From Hyphomonadaceae bacterium UBA4763 (GTDB taxonomy: Bacteria > Pseudomonadota > Alphaproteobacteria > Caulobacterales > Aquidulcibacteraceae), in the NCBI GenBank assembly GCA_002403455.1, contig DHHV01000069.1, positions 1-7,581 of the forward strand: a stretch of 7,581 bases of DNA, in the 5' to 3' direction. Position numbers and translations under genes: made by a program. The notes under the pieces are model-generated. The model had not been told where the DNA came from and did no database searches. It worked only from the letters and a program-made list of their open reading frames with translations. This document shows, piece after piece, positions 1 to 6,975 of the stretch; positions within the stretch are counted from its first letter, which is position 1, and every line of letters starts with the position of its first letter.

Positions 1-65
1 GGATCGGCAGGGGCGCGGCCGCGCGGGGCGTTCAGACGGGACGGCGGCGGGTCAAGCGTCAGCAT
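1..65 (-). CDS. Possible 5' end of an unidentified gene, running off the left edge
   Basis: An ATG at 65-63 opens a minus-strand reading frame that stays open to the window edge. It gives about 21 residues (MLTLDPPPSRLNAPRGRAPA...), rich in Pro, Arg and Ala, with mostly G/C third positions like the neighbouring genes. The only purine-rich stretch upstream (AGGA at about 81-84) is too far away for a normal Shine-Dalgarno. It begins 67 bp beyond the bchO stop in the same direction, so it could be the next gene of the cluster. The product cannot be recognised from so short a piece, and chance reading is quite possible in GC-rich DNA. Confidence 0.25.
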   Translation of the reverse strand, partial: MLTLDPPPSRLNAPRGRAPAD

Positions 66-132
66 GAATAGACAGTCATTCCTGTGCTGTTTGTTGGACT
101 ATTCCTGCGCTTTTGCAAAAAGGCAAAGGACG

Positions 133-1035
133 TTACGCCGCAGGGGCGCGAGCGGCGGCGTCAAAGGCGGCGAAAATGCGGGCGGCGACGCGGTCGGGCG
201 CTTCCTCATGGGCGAGATGGCCAAGGCCCTTGAGTTCCTCGACCGTGGCCTTTGGCATTAAGCGGGCGGCCTCGCGCGACACCGACGGCGGCACGGCGAG
301 GTCTTCGGCGCCGGTCAGCAGCAGCACCTCGGCGCCAAGGCGCGGCAAATCGGCCTGCAAGGGCGGCAGATCCCAATGCGCCATCATGCCAAGCGTTCCT
401 TCGATATGGCGCGGCATGCGCAAGAGCCGGGCATAAAGGTCGCGGCCGCGCGCTTCCAGCTGCGATCCCGTCGAGGCGATCAACCGCTCGATGGCGCGGT
501 CATCGCGCGCGCTGAGCGCAAAGGCGTGGATGGCGAGCGGGTTGTAAAACAACGCTTTCGCAATGCCCGGAAATAGCTGGCCGGCAAGGCCTGGAAAAGG
601 CGCGATGGCGGCGTTGAGCGTCACGATCAGCGGCGCGGGCGGGGCGAATGCCTGCGGCGCATCCAGCGCCAGGCGCAAGCCGATCGCGGCCCCGGCCGAA
701 TGGCCGATGACCAGACGCGGCGCAACGCCAAGCACCCGCAAGAGCGCGCGCAACGCCGTCGCCATTCCAGGCAAGGTCCGCTCGGCGCGGCCGGCAAGGC
801 CGGTAAAGCCATGGCCCGGCAAATCCATGGCGAGCACGGTGAAGCGCTCGGCCAAAAGCGCGCCAAGATCGCGCCAGCTATGGGTCGCCGCCCCGGCGCC
901 GTGGATCAGCAAAGCCGGCGGCCCCGAGCCGTAAGATTGCACATGCCATAACAGCTCGCCGACGCGGATAAAGCGGCTCGCCTCGCGAAAGGGCCAATCG
1001 GCGCCGTCGCGCGCCCAATGCGGCGGGGGCGTCAT
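133..1035 (-). CDS. bchO: Alpha/beta hydrolase BchO, magnesium-chelatase accessory protein
   Basis: A 300-residue alpha/beta-fold hydrolase of the BchO family, cytoplasmic with no signal peptide. The family is encoded with the Mg-chelatase genes bchI/bchD in purple bacteria; its substrate is not established. Visible motifs are the oxyanion-hole segment HGAG (45-48), the nucleophile elbow GHSAG (111-115, Ser113), the acid in LLLTGAEDLAVPP (Asp245), and the catalytic His in LGHLAHEEAP (His273). The triad is therefore complete. The N-terminal block containing PPPHW and WP and the length match the family. I chose the start at 1035 because its ATG overlaps the TGA of the upstream membrane-protein gene (ATGA, 4 nt), which implies translational coupling; a longer in-frame extension to 1359 would lie inside that gene. 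The stop is TAA at 135-133, with no convincing terminator after it. Identification is by family resemblance plus bchI/bchD nearby. Confidence 0.9.
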   Translation of the reverse strand: MTPPPHWARDGADWPFREASRFIRVGELLWHVQSYGSGPPALLIHGAGAATHSWRDLGALLAERFTVLAMDLPGHGFTGLAGRAERTLPGMATALRALLRVLGVAPRLVIGHSAGAAIGLRLALDAPQAFAPPAPLIVTLNAAIAPFPGLAGQLFPGIAKALFYNPLAIHAFALSARDDRAIERLIASTGSQLEARGRDLYARLLRMPRHIEGTLGMMAHWDLPPLQADLPRLGAEVLLLTGAEDLAVPPSVSREAARLMPKATVEELKGLGHLAHEEAPDRVAARIFAAFDAAARAPAA

Positions 1036-1748
1036 CGCACCGCCTGGGCGGGCCGCGCGCCACGTAAAATCCGCTCGCGGTGATAATAAATAATGCCAAG
1101 GCCGATGAAGGTCGGCAACGCCCAGACCAAGGGGTTCAGCGCCAATTGCGGGGCGGCGCGCACGAGGCCAAAGGCCAGGAAGGCGGTGTACACCGAAATG
1201 CCGGCCCCGACGGAGGATTTCACATGCTCGATCAGATAATCGCGCGGGCCCGGGCGGGCGCGGAACGCATAGATCAGGTTCATCGGCCCAGCGATCAGCC
1301 CGACGCTCGCCATGCCGAGCATTAAGGGCTGGCCAATCGCTGCGCCTCGGATCGCGCAATTCAGCGCCGTCGCGGTCATGGCGATTTGCAGCGCTACATT
1401 CAGCCAGGCGCGATTGCGGGCATGGTCGGCGCGGTTGCGCGCAACGCCCAGCCCATGCCAGGCCAGCGCCACGGTCAACACGCCAAGATAAAGCATCATC
1501 CAGCCGAAAATCGCGCGGACGAGGGCGAGGTCTTCAATGCCATGATGGTTTTCAATCGGCGCGATAATGGTCGAGATCGCCATTGAACTCGCAAAGCTGC
1601 CAGTCGCCAGCATGGAATAAGAAAACCACTTGCCATACAGGCGATGAAAAGCCCCGCCCTTGCGGCTCAAGACCGGGGTCCAGAACAGCACCAGCCCCGT
1701 CGCGCCGGTGATGATATGGCAGGCAAGAAAAAGCTGGAACAGGCTCAT
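1032..1748 (-). CDS. Multi-pass membrane protein (DUF2306-like) coupled to bchO
   Basis: A 238-residue integral membrane protein with about seven hydrophobic segments (roughly 4-22, 41-62, 77-98, 114-134, 142-161, 182-200, 205-222) and a basic C-terminal tail. Histidines lie at or near membrane boundaries: His11 (CHIITG), His35 (FHRLYGKW), His98 (WHGLG) and His175. The HIxxG and HRLYGKW patterns recall DUF2306-type predicted membrane proteins; this is resemblance from memory, not a search result. Such histidines could bind haem or a quinone, but nothing here proves it. The ATG at 1748 is preferred over an upstream ATG at 1859 because GGAGGT sits 7 nt before it and the extension is Arg-rich and not membrane-like. 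Its TGA overlaps the bchO ATG, so the two are likely co-expressed. Function unknown; a role in pigment synthesis or photocomplex assembly is an inference from linkage. Confidence 0.85.
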   Translation of the reverse strand: MSLFQLFLACHIITGATGLVLFWTPVLSRKGGAFHRLYGKWFSYSMLATGSFASSMAISTIIAPIENHHGIEDLALVRAIFGWMMLYLGVLTVALAWHGLGVARNRADHARNRAWLNVALQIAMTATALNCAIRGAAIGQPLMLGMASVGLIAGPMNLIYAFRARPGPRDYLIEHVKSSVGAGISVYTAFLAFGLVRAAPQLALNPLVWALPTFIGLGIIYYHRERILRGARPAQAVR

Positions 1749-1755
1749 GGCCTGG

Positions 1756-1761
1756 ACCTCC
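1756..1761 (-). promoter_or_regulatory. Strong Shine-Dalgarno deciding the membrane-protein start
   Basis: On the minus strand GGAGGT lies 7 nt upstream of the ATG at 1748. It is the best Shine-Dalgarno on the minus strand of this window and fixes the start of the membrane protein, so this gene is translated independently of the toxin-antitoxin pair upstream. Confidence 0.7.
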
Positions 1762-1925
1762 GCGAGTTGGCGCCGATGTGCGGCGAGCTTGCCACAAGCA
1801 GCGCCAACGCGGCTATGCGACCGATCGACCGGGCGGACGAAACAGCGCCTTAAGTTCATCCAACGTCATCATCCGCGCGCCGCATTTTTTGCGTGTGGAG
1901 GAGAAGGCCCTGACCGATTGTGCGC

Positions 1926-2210
1926 TTAGGCCGCCGTCTTTCCGATCCGCCATTCGACCGTGAGGCCAGCGCCGGTGGCCAGGATCATCAACGCATCCAG
2001 GCTGAACTTGTCGATCCTGCCCCGCAACAGATCATTCATGCGCGGCTGGGTTACGCCGAGCCGTTTGGCCGCTTCGGCTTGCGTCAGTTTCCAGTCCGTG
2101 ACGGTCTCTTGGATGGCGATCATCAGGCCCGATCGCGCTTTCATATTCACCGCCTCGGCCGCCGAATTTTCCAGCGCGTCCCAAATACTCTCGAAATGGT
2201 CCTCAGTCAT
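1926..2210 (-). CDS. higA: XRE-family antitoxin of a HigBA-type toxin-antitoxin module
   Basis: A 94-residue small DNA-binding protein. A helix-turn-helix spans about residues 41-64 (KLTQAEAAKRLGVTQPRMND, then LLRGR). It is followed by the signature-like IDKFSLDALMILATGAGLTV (66-85), typical of the HigA2/HTH_37 type of XRE antitoxin. The N-terminal 40 residues are probably the toxin-facing part. In this family the antitoxin neutralises the cognate RelE-like toxin and represses the shared promoter. The ATG at 2210 lies 2 nt after the toxin stop, so the pair is almost certainly one transcript with coupled translation; the upstream sequence has only a weak purine-rich RBS (AAGAGA). The stop is TAA at 1928-1926. 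The toxin-first order is the usual one for HigBA. Base composition is less GC-rich than in bchD/bchO, consistent with acquisition by transfer. Confidence 0.88.
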   Translation of the reverse strand: MTEDHFESIWDALENSAAEAVNMKARSGLMIAIQETVTDWKLTQAEAAKRLGVTQPRMNDLLRGRIDKFSLDALMILATGAGLTVEWRIGKTAA

Positions 2211-2212
2211 CG

Positions 2213-2551
2213 TCAGTCTCTTCGCTTTAATTCGTTGAACCGGGCCGTCGCCAGATCGATATCTCGTTTTGACGTCGCTTCCGTTTTCTTTTGGAAAGCG
2301 TGAAGAACATATACGGCATCGTCACGCGTCGCGATATAGATCACCCGATAGGCGCCAGATTCCTCCCGCACCCTAATTTCCCGGACACCCGGACCGACGA
2401 TTTTCATTGGTTTCCAATCGTCCGGGTCGAGGCCTTGTTGGAGTCGGTCGATCTGAAACCCTACGCGGCGGCGCGCCTCGTCAGGAAAAGAGCGAATCTC
2501 CTGCAGGGAGCCTCCGAGAAAGATAACGACCTTCTTTCGGGTATATATCAA
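2213..2551 (-). CDS. higB: HigB/RelE-type toxin (phage Gp49-like family)
   Basis: Up to 112 residues of the RelE/ParE superfamily, HigB/Gp49-like branch. Recognised by LDPDDWKPMKIVGPGVREIR (41-60), AYRVIY (67-72) and YVLHAFQKKT (81-90), the core strands of these compact ribosome-dependent mRNA interferases. Basic residues in these blocks (Lys50, Arg58, Arg69) and His84 are candidate catalytic residues. The protein appears full-length and undamaged. The start is uncertain: the frame holds no ATG or GTG near the N-terminus, and the only plausible codon is TTG at 2551-2549, with no Shine-Dalgarno at proper distance. It also lies inside the predicted promoter. Relatives usually begin close to the VVxFLGxSL block (here residues 8-16), so the true start may be a few codons downstream at a non-standard codon. 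The antitoxin gene follows after 2 nt. Confidence 0.85.
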   Translation of the reverse strand: MIYTRKKVVIFLGGSLQEIRSFPDEARRRVGFQIDRLQQGLDPDDWKPMKIVGPGVREIRVREESGAYRVIYIATRDDAVYVLHAFQKKTEATSKRDIDLATARFNELKRRD

Positions 2552-2570
2552 TTTCAGTATAATCTGTCAA
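2542..2570 (-). promoter_or_regulatory. Sigma70-type promoter of the toxin-antitoxin module
   Basis: On the minus strand a perfect -35 TTGACA (2570-2565) is separated by exactly 17 nt from a -10-like TATATA (2547-2542). It lies in the most AT-rich stretch of the window (I count 28 G/C in 80 bases for 2521-2600). Transcription would begin near 2535, at the very start of the toxin gene. No clear palindromic operator for the antitoxin is visible; CAG-N6-CTG at 2555-2566 is a weak candidate. Promoter activity is inferred from sequence only. Confidence 0.6.
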
Positions 2571-2656
2571 ACTCCATCGCAGTGAAGAAAACGAACTAAA
2601 AAATCCGCCACCGTCGGGTATCCACCGAAACATTCCCCAGAGTGCAGCGCGCGCCT

Positions 2657-4411
2657 TTACGCCCCTAACGCCGCCGCCAGCGCCTTGGAATCGCGGCCCG
2701 GCAGCGGGGCGTAAGTTGCGCCCATCGCCTCAGCGAGGGCGCGGGCGGCCGGCTGCGGACGAGGAGCGGTATCGACCACCAAAGCGGCGAGGCCGGAGGC
2801 TTTGACTTGCGCAGCGGCGGCCAATGCGTCGGCCATGGCGGCGGCGCGGTCGGCGCGGCCATCGGCGGCGATATTGGCGCCGCCATCGGTCAAGAAGACG
2901 AGGCGCGCGACGCGCCCGCGCTTTTGGGCGGCGAGCGCCGTGCGCAAGGCAAGGCGAATGCCGGCGCAAAGCGGGGTGGGGCCGCCGCCGACGAGATCGG
3001 CCAAGGCGCGACGCGCCCGGGCGAGTGCGCGCGTCGGAGGCAGCGCCAATTCGGCGCGATCAAGCCGAAAGGCAACCAGGCCGGCTTCGGCCCGCGCCAC
3101 ATAAGCTCGCGCAAGCACCAATTCGACCGCGCCTTTGGCTTCGGCCAGCCGGCGAAAAGCTTGCGAGCCGGACGCATCGACCGCTAAAATCGTGGTCTCC
3201 CCAATCGCTTGCCGAAAGCGTTTGGCGTGCAGATCGCCGGCGCGCAGCAAAATGGGGCGCGGATCGGCAGCGGCGGCGCCTTGACGGCGCAATGTCTGCC
3301 AGGGGGCGGCGGCGCGCAAGGTGTCGAGCACGGCAATCCGTCCCCCGCTCAAGCGCCGCGCCGGGCGCGCCGCCAGGGGCCGTCCCCGCGTTTGCACGAT
3401 CTTGCTGGCGGCGCTTTGGCCGCGCGCCGCGCGCCGATTGCGCTGGGCATTGGCCTCGATCAGGGCCGCAAGGGCGGCTTCCGGGAATTCGGCGCGCACG
3501 GCGTCGAGCAGAATTTCGGCTGGGATTTGCGGGGCTTGTTCGTTCTGCGCCTCGCTTGGCGGGGTTTCATCAGGGGCCGGGTCGGGGGGAGATGGCGCCG
3601 GATCGGGGGCCTCCTCTGACGGCGGGGGCGCGGCGATGGCGCGCGGCGCCAGCGTCAAAATGGCGGCGAGGCTGAGATCCTCCTCGGCAATCTCGGCGCG
3701 ATTGGCGAGCGCGGCGCTCGCCCGCGCCGCCCGCAGCGCCCGCAACACCGCTTCGGCATCGGCAATGCCCAATGCGGCGGCGGCTTCTGTTAATGCACGG
3801 ACGATTTGTTCCGGCGCCGGACCGAACCCGGCAAGGCGCGCGCGCGCCGCGGCGATCTCGGCGGCTGGATCGGCCTCACCCCAATCGACGGCGTCAGCCA
3901 GGTCGCGCGGACGCATCCCTTCGACTTCCACCTCAAATGCCACCATCCGGACCAAGCTGAGGGGCGCCGCCTCATCCGGCTCGATACCTTCATCGCAGAG
4001 CAGCAGCGCAAATCGGGTCGGCGTCCAGGCCGACAGGCCATCGCGCTCCATGTGCACGCCGCCATCGCGCAAGGCGCAGCCGATCAGGCCGGCCCGCTCC
4101 GGCGCGAGGCGCTCGGCGCTCAAAGCTTCGACAAAGCCGCCATCGGCTCCGGCCAGCAGCCCCGACCGCGCAATCGGACGCCCCGTCGCCAAGGTGGCGG
4201 CGACGTCGAGCCCGCCCAGCAAGGCCGCATCCTCCATGCCAGGCGTCAGCCGCCGCCAGGGCGCGTCCGGCGCCATCGTCCGCAAAGCGGCGATCAGCGC
4301 ATCGCGCATTGGCCCAGCGCCGCCGCGCAACCAAACCCCGCCAAGGCCGACCGGATCGACCGCCAGCAGGCGAAAGGCTTGCAGCGCCAAAGCGGCGCGC
4401 GATTGGGTCAT
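2657..4411 (-). CDS. bchD: Magnesium chelatase subunit D (BchD)
   Basis: A 584-residue BchD, close to the length usual for purple bacteria. With BchI it forms the AAA+ motor complex that drives Mg2+ insertion into protoporphyrin IX on BchH, the first step unique to bacteriochlorophyll synthesis. Domains in order: an AAA+-like N-terminal domain (about 10-258) whose Walker A position reads LRGGAGPMRDA (29-39) without the GKS/T lysine, as expected for the non-hydrolysing D subunit; an acidic, proline-rich linker (about 260-298); and a C-terminal integrin-I/VWA domain (about 400-584). The VWA domain has a MIDAS site: DASGS (Asp412, Ser414, Ser416), Thr479 in GGGPTP, and Asp509 in LTDGG. The ATG at 4411 overlaps the bchI TGA by ATGA, so the subunits are translationally coupled; an upstream in-frame ATG at 4627 falls inside bchI and is rejected. 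The stop is TAA at 2659-2657. Confidence 0.95.
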   Translation of the reverse strand: MTQSRAALALQAFRLLAVDPVGLGGVWLRGGAGPMRDALIAALRTMAPDAPWRRLTPGMEDAALLGGLDVAATLATGRPIARSGLLAGADGGFVEALSAERLAPERAGLIGCALRDGGVHMERDGLSAWTPTRFALLLCDEGIEPDEAAPLSLVRMVAFEVEVEGMRPRDLADAVDWGEADPAAEIAAARARLAGFGPAPEQIVRALTEAAAALGIADAEAVLRALRAARASAALANRAEIAEEDLSLAAILTLAPRAIAAPPPSEEAPDPAPSPPDPAPDETPPSEAQNEQAPQIPAEILLDAVRAEFPEAALAALIEANAQRNRRAARGQSAASKIVQTRGRPLAARPARRLSGGRIAVLDTLRAAAPWQTLRRQGAAAADPRPILLRAGDLHAKRFRQAIGETTILAVDASGSQAFRRLAEAKGAVELVLARAYVARAEAGLVAFRLDRAELALPPTRALARARRALADLVGGGPTPLCAGIRLALRTALAAQKRGRVARLVFLTDGGANIAADGRADRAAAMADALAAAAQVKASGLAALVVDTAPRPQPAARALAEAMGATYAPLPGRDSKALAAALGA

Positions 4412-5412
4412 TGCGCGAAGGTCTCGGCAACCGCCCGGGCGATGCGGGCCGAAGAGCCTTGCTCTTCCAACGGATTGCGCCGCAGTCGATGGCGAAGGCT
4501 CATGGCGGCGACCCGCCCGATATGGCTGATCGCGACATCGGCCGCGCCCTCCAACGCCGCCAAAGCCCGCGCCGCCCGCATCAGGGTGAGCTCGCCGCGC
4601 AAGCCGTCCGCGCCAACGGCAAGGCACAGCCGCGCGCAGGCCTCCAACGCGTCCGCGCTCAGCTCGAGCGTCTTGACGGCTTCTCGCGCGGCGACGATCC
4701 GCGCGCGCAAATCCGCCTCGGTGGGCTGAAACGCCGCTAAAAAGCTGCCCGGATCGCGGTCGAAGCGGTCGCGACGGCGAACGATCTCGACCCGCTCAGC
4801 GAGACTCTGCGAGGTCGCCACTTCGACGCACAGCCCAAACCGATCAAGCAATTGCGGCCGCAAATCGCCCTCCTCCGGATTGCCGCTGCCGACCAGCACG
4901 AAGCGCGCCGCATGGCGCAGGCTGAGGCCCTCGCGCTCGACAAGATTTTCGCCCGAGGCGGCAACGTCGAGCAGCACGTCAATCAAATGATCTTCGAGGA
5001 GATTAACCTCGTCGATATAGAGAAAGCCGCGATGGGCGCGGCCGATCAGCCCCGGCTCAAAGCGCTTTTCGCCGCGGGTGAGGGCCGCTTCGATGTCGAG
5101 CGCGCCGACCAGCCGGTCCTCGGTCGCGCCGAGCGGCAAATCGACGACAGGCGTCGGACGCAGCTCAAAAGCGCGCGGCGCGCAACCGAGCGCGCAAGGC
5201 GGGTCAGCCGGACCGCAATTCAGCAAACAACCGGGCCGCGCCTGTAAAGGCGGCAGCACCGCCGCCAAGGCGCGCACCGCCGTCGATTTGCCTGCCCCGC
5301 GATCGCCGAAGATCATCACCCCGCCAATGCGCGGATCAATCGCGGCCAGGATGAGCGCGGTCTTCATCTCCTCTTGCCCAACAATCGCGGTAAACGGAAA
5401 GACGGGGGCCAT
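4408..5412 (-). CDS. bchI: Magnesium chelatase ATPase subunit I (BchI)
   Basis: A 334-residue AAA+ ATPase subunit of Mg chelatase, cytoplasmic, forming hexameric rings with BchD. Motifs: an N-terminal FPFTAIVGQEEMK block; Walker A GDRGAGKS (36-43); family signature PTPVVDLPLGATEDRLVGAL (86-105); Walker B LYIDEVN (131-137, Asp134/Glu135); sensor 1 region GSGNPEEGDLRPQLLDRFG (175-193) with a candidate arginine finger at Arg191; sensor 2 GLRGELTLMRAARALAAL (270-287, Arg272). Between Walker A and the signature block lies GCLLNCGPADPPCALGC (61-77), with cysteines at 62, 66, 73 and 77. The start at 5412 has GGAG 9 nt upstream (5425-5422) and gives the family's usual N-terminus. It is probably the first gene of its operon, divergent from the DUF3422 gene, and its stop overlaps the bchD start. 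Confidence 0.97.
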   Translation of the reverse strand: MAPVFPFTAIVGQEEMKTALILAAIDPRIGGVMIFGDRGAGKSTAVRALAAVLPPLQARPGCLLNCGPADPPCALGCAPRAFELRPTPVVDLPLGATEDRLVGALDIEAALTRGEKRFEPGLIGRAHRGFLYIDEVNLLEDHLIDVLLDVAASGENLVEREGLSLRHAARFVLVGSGNPEEGDLRPQLLDRFGLCVEVATSQSLAERVEIVRRRDRFDRDPGSFLAAFQPTEADLRARIVAAREAVKTLELSADALEACARLCLAVGADGLRGELTLMRAARALAALEGAADVAISHIGRVAAMSLRHRLRRNPLEEQGSSARIARAVAETFAQ

Positions 5413-5553
5413 GCAGACCTGCTCCAGATTGCGGGGGCGCTCGCCGCTGCGGCGGATCGTCCCATATTGCGGCGATCATCAATCGCCTTTGGTAATCAGC
5501 ATTTTGGTGTAGGCGTTACCTGCGCAAGAGCTATCGGTCAAAAGGTCTCAGGC
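5413..5553. promoter_or_regulatory. Divergent intergenic region between bchI and the DUF3422 gene
   Basis: These 141 bp must hold the promoters for bchI (leftward) and probably for the DUF3422 gene (rightward). No PpsR/CrtJ box (TGT-N12-ACA) and no FNR-type box (TTGAT-N4-ATCAA) is visible. A short perfect inverted repeat, GGCGAT-CATCA-ATCGCC, is at 5471-5487. A leftward TTGACC (5540-5535) followed after 17 nt by TAACGC is a weak promoter candidate for bchI. AAAGG at 5541-5545 is the likely ribosome-binding site for the rightward gene. Confidence 0.5.
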
Positions 5554-6846
5554 ATGGCGCCCACGAACGCCCGATTTCGTTTTCATTCCGATCGCGACCG
5601 GCTGCTGGCCGAAGCGCATGCGCGGCCGTCAACGCCGCTGAAAGCGCCGGCTCTGGCCAGCCGGATCGCCGCCTTTTCTGGCGAAGGCGGGGTCGACGCC
5701 GATCGCGCCCATGTCGCAGCCCTGTGTCGCCGGCTTGGCGCACCCGAGCCCGGTCCGAATGCGCGCTGGTGCGTCGTCCATGCCGGACTGTGGCGGTTGC
5801 GGTGGGAACGGCACACGGAAGTCTCGACCTGGACCTTTATTCGCGAATTGCGCGCGGAAGCGCCGGAATCGGCCGATGCGACCGCAATGGACGCCGCGCC
5901 GCAGGATTGGTTGAGCGCCCTTCCGGGCGATATTTTGGTGGCGGCGCATTTCAGTTTGCTGCGCGAGGCGCCGGCCGCTTTGCCGTTTTCGCCCGACGAA
6001 ATCGTCGCCAGCGATATCGGTGGGGCTTTCGACATCTATACCGATTTTCGGCCGGGCCCGGATCTGTTCACGCGGTTTTACCTCGTGCAAAAGCAAGAAG
6101 GCGCGGCTCTGGCCGGCCGCGTTCTGCAGCAATTGATGGAGATCGAGACCTATCGTTTGCTCGCCATGTTGGCGTTTCCGGTGGCGCTGAACGCAACGGC
6201 GACGATCGCCCGCTTTGAAGCAGCGACCAGCGAGCTCGCCGAAGCGATTGTCGGTGCCGGCAATGTCACGGAAGACCGCGCGCTGCTGGCGCGGGTCGCC
6301 GCGCTCGCCAGCCAAGCTGAAGCCCATTCCGGGCAAACAGCGTTTCGCTTTGCCGCGGCGCAAGCCTATCATGGCTTGGTCAATGAGCGTCTTGCGCAAT
6401 TGCGCGAAACCGCGTTTGAGAGCCGCCCCTCGATCGCCGATTTCATGGAGCGGCGCCTCGCGCCCGCCATGCGCACCTGCAGCGCGGTTGGTCATCGCCA
6501 GCAACAATTGATCGCCCGCATCGCCCGCGCCGCGCAATTGCTCGACACCCGTGTGCAGGTGGCGGCGGAAGCGACCAATGCCGAATTGCTCGCATCGATG
6601 GATCGGCGCTCCAAGCTGCAATTGCGCTTGCAGCAAACGGTCGAAGGGCTATCGGTCGCGGCGATCGCTTATTATGCGCTGGGCCTGCTCAAATACGCCA
6701 TCGACGGGATCGCCAAGGCGACCGGCAGGATCGATCCGACGATCGCGACCGGGATCGCCGCGCCGATCGTCGTCTTGGGCGTTTGGGCGGCGCTGCGGCA
6801 AATCCGCCAATCCCTGCATGCGCCAAAGAAGAACAAAGCCGTGTGA
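5554..6846 (+). CDS. DUF3422 family membrane-anchored protein
   Basis: A 430-residue protein of the DUF3422 family, function unknown. Family features are the N-terminal LLAEAHARPSTPLKAP (17-32), the LRWERHTE block (82-89) followed by an aromatic STWTF strand, and a long helical middle (about 215-360, coiled-coil-like, with many Ala, Gln and Arg). Two hydrophobic segments end the protein (about 363-381 and 397-415), followed by a basic tail (HAPKKNKAV), so it is probably anchored in the inner membrane by a C-terminal hairpin with the bulk in the cytoplasm; there is no signal peptide. The start at 5554 has AAAGG 8 nt upstream and gives the usual family length; an upstream in-frame ATG at 5374 lies inside bchI and is not credible. 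It is divergent from bchI, so it could share control with the pigment genes, but no pathway role is known. Confidence 0.88.
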   Translation: MAPTNARFRFHSDRDRLLAEAHARPSTPLKAPALASRIAAFSGEGGVDADRAHVAALCRRLGAPEPGPNARWCVVHAGLWRLRWERHTEVSTWTFIRELRAEAPESADATAMDAAPQDWLSALPGDILVAAHFSLLREAPAALPFSPDEIVASDIGGAFDIYTDFRPGPDLFTRFYLVQKQEGAALAGRVLQQLMEIETYRLLAMLAFPVALNATATIARFEAATSELAEAIVGAGNVTEDRALLARVAALASQAEAHSGQTAFRFAAAQAYHGLVNERLAQLRETAFESRPSIADFMERRLAPAMRTCSAVGHRQQQLIARIARAAQLLDTRVQVAAEATNAELLASMDRRSKLQLRLQQTVEGLSVAAIAYYALGLLKYAIDGIAKATGRIDPTIATGIAAPIVVLGVWAALRQIRQSLHAPKKNKAV

Positions 6847-6975
6847 AATTCATGTGACGGGAACGGCTGCCCCTTGTCGCATTGAAAGAGGTTTTTATCT
6901 GTCCGTCACCCTTTGGTCGCAATTCCACGCGATCGATGGGCGTGATCATGGGCTTGGGCTGTTTCGGGCCCCCGC

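Noticed and set aside
1777..1796. PpsR/CrtJ-like box TGT...ACA upstream of the membrane protein gene
   Set aside because: The spacer is 14 nt rather than the 12 of the known consensus, and no second box is nearby.
2598..2625. Possible terminator after bchD: a weak CCG/CGG stem followed by six Ts on the minus strand
   Set aside because: The stem is only three or four pairs with a mismatch, too weak to call, although the T-run is suggestive.
2824..4529. Long plus-strand open frames opposite bchD (2824-3675, 3321-4529 and others)
   Set aside because: They are Arg/Ala/Ser-rich shadows of a GC-rich gene with clear domains on the minus strand; no ribosome-binding sites or recognisable motifs.
5629..6636. 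Minus-strand frame of 335 residues opposite the DUF3422 gene
   Set aside because: It is antisense to a recognised family protein, has no family resemblance and an Arg/Gly-rich composition typical of shadow frames.
6874..6901. Promoter candidate for the cytochrome gene (TTGTCG, 16 nt, TATCTG)
   Set aside because: The -10 match is poor and the site is one of several equally weak options in the 169-bp gap.
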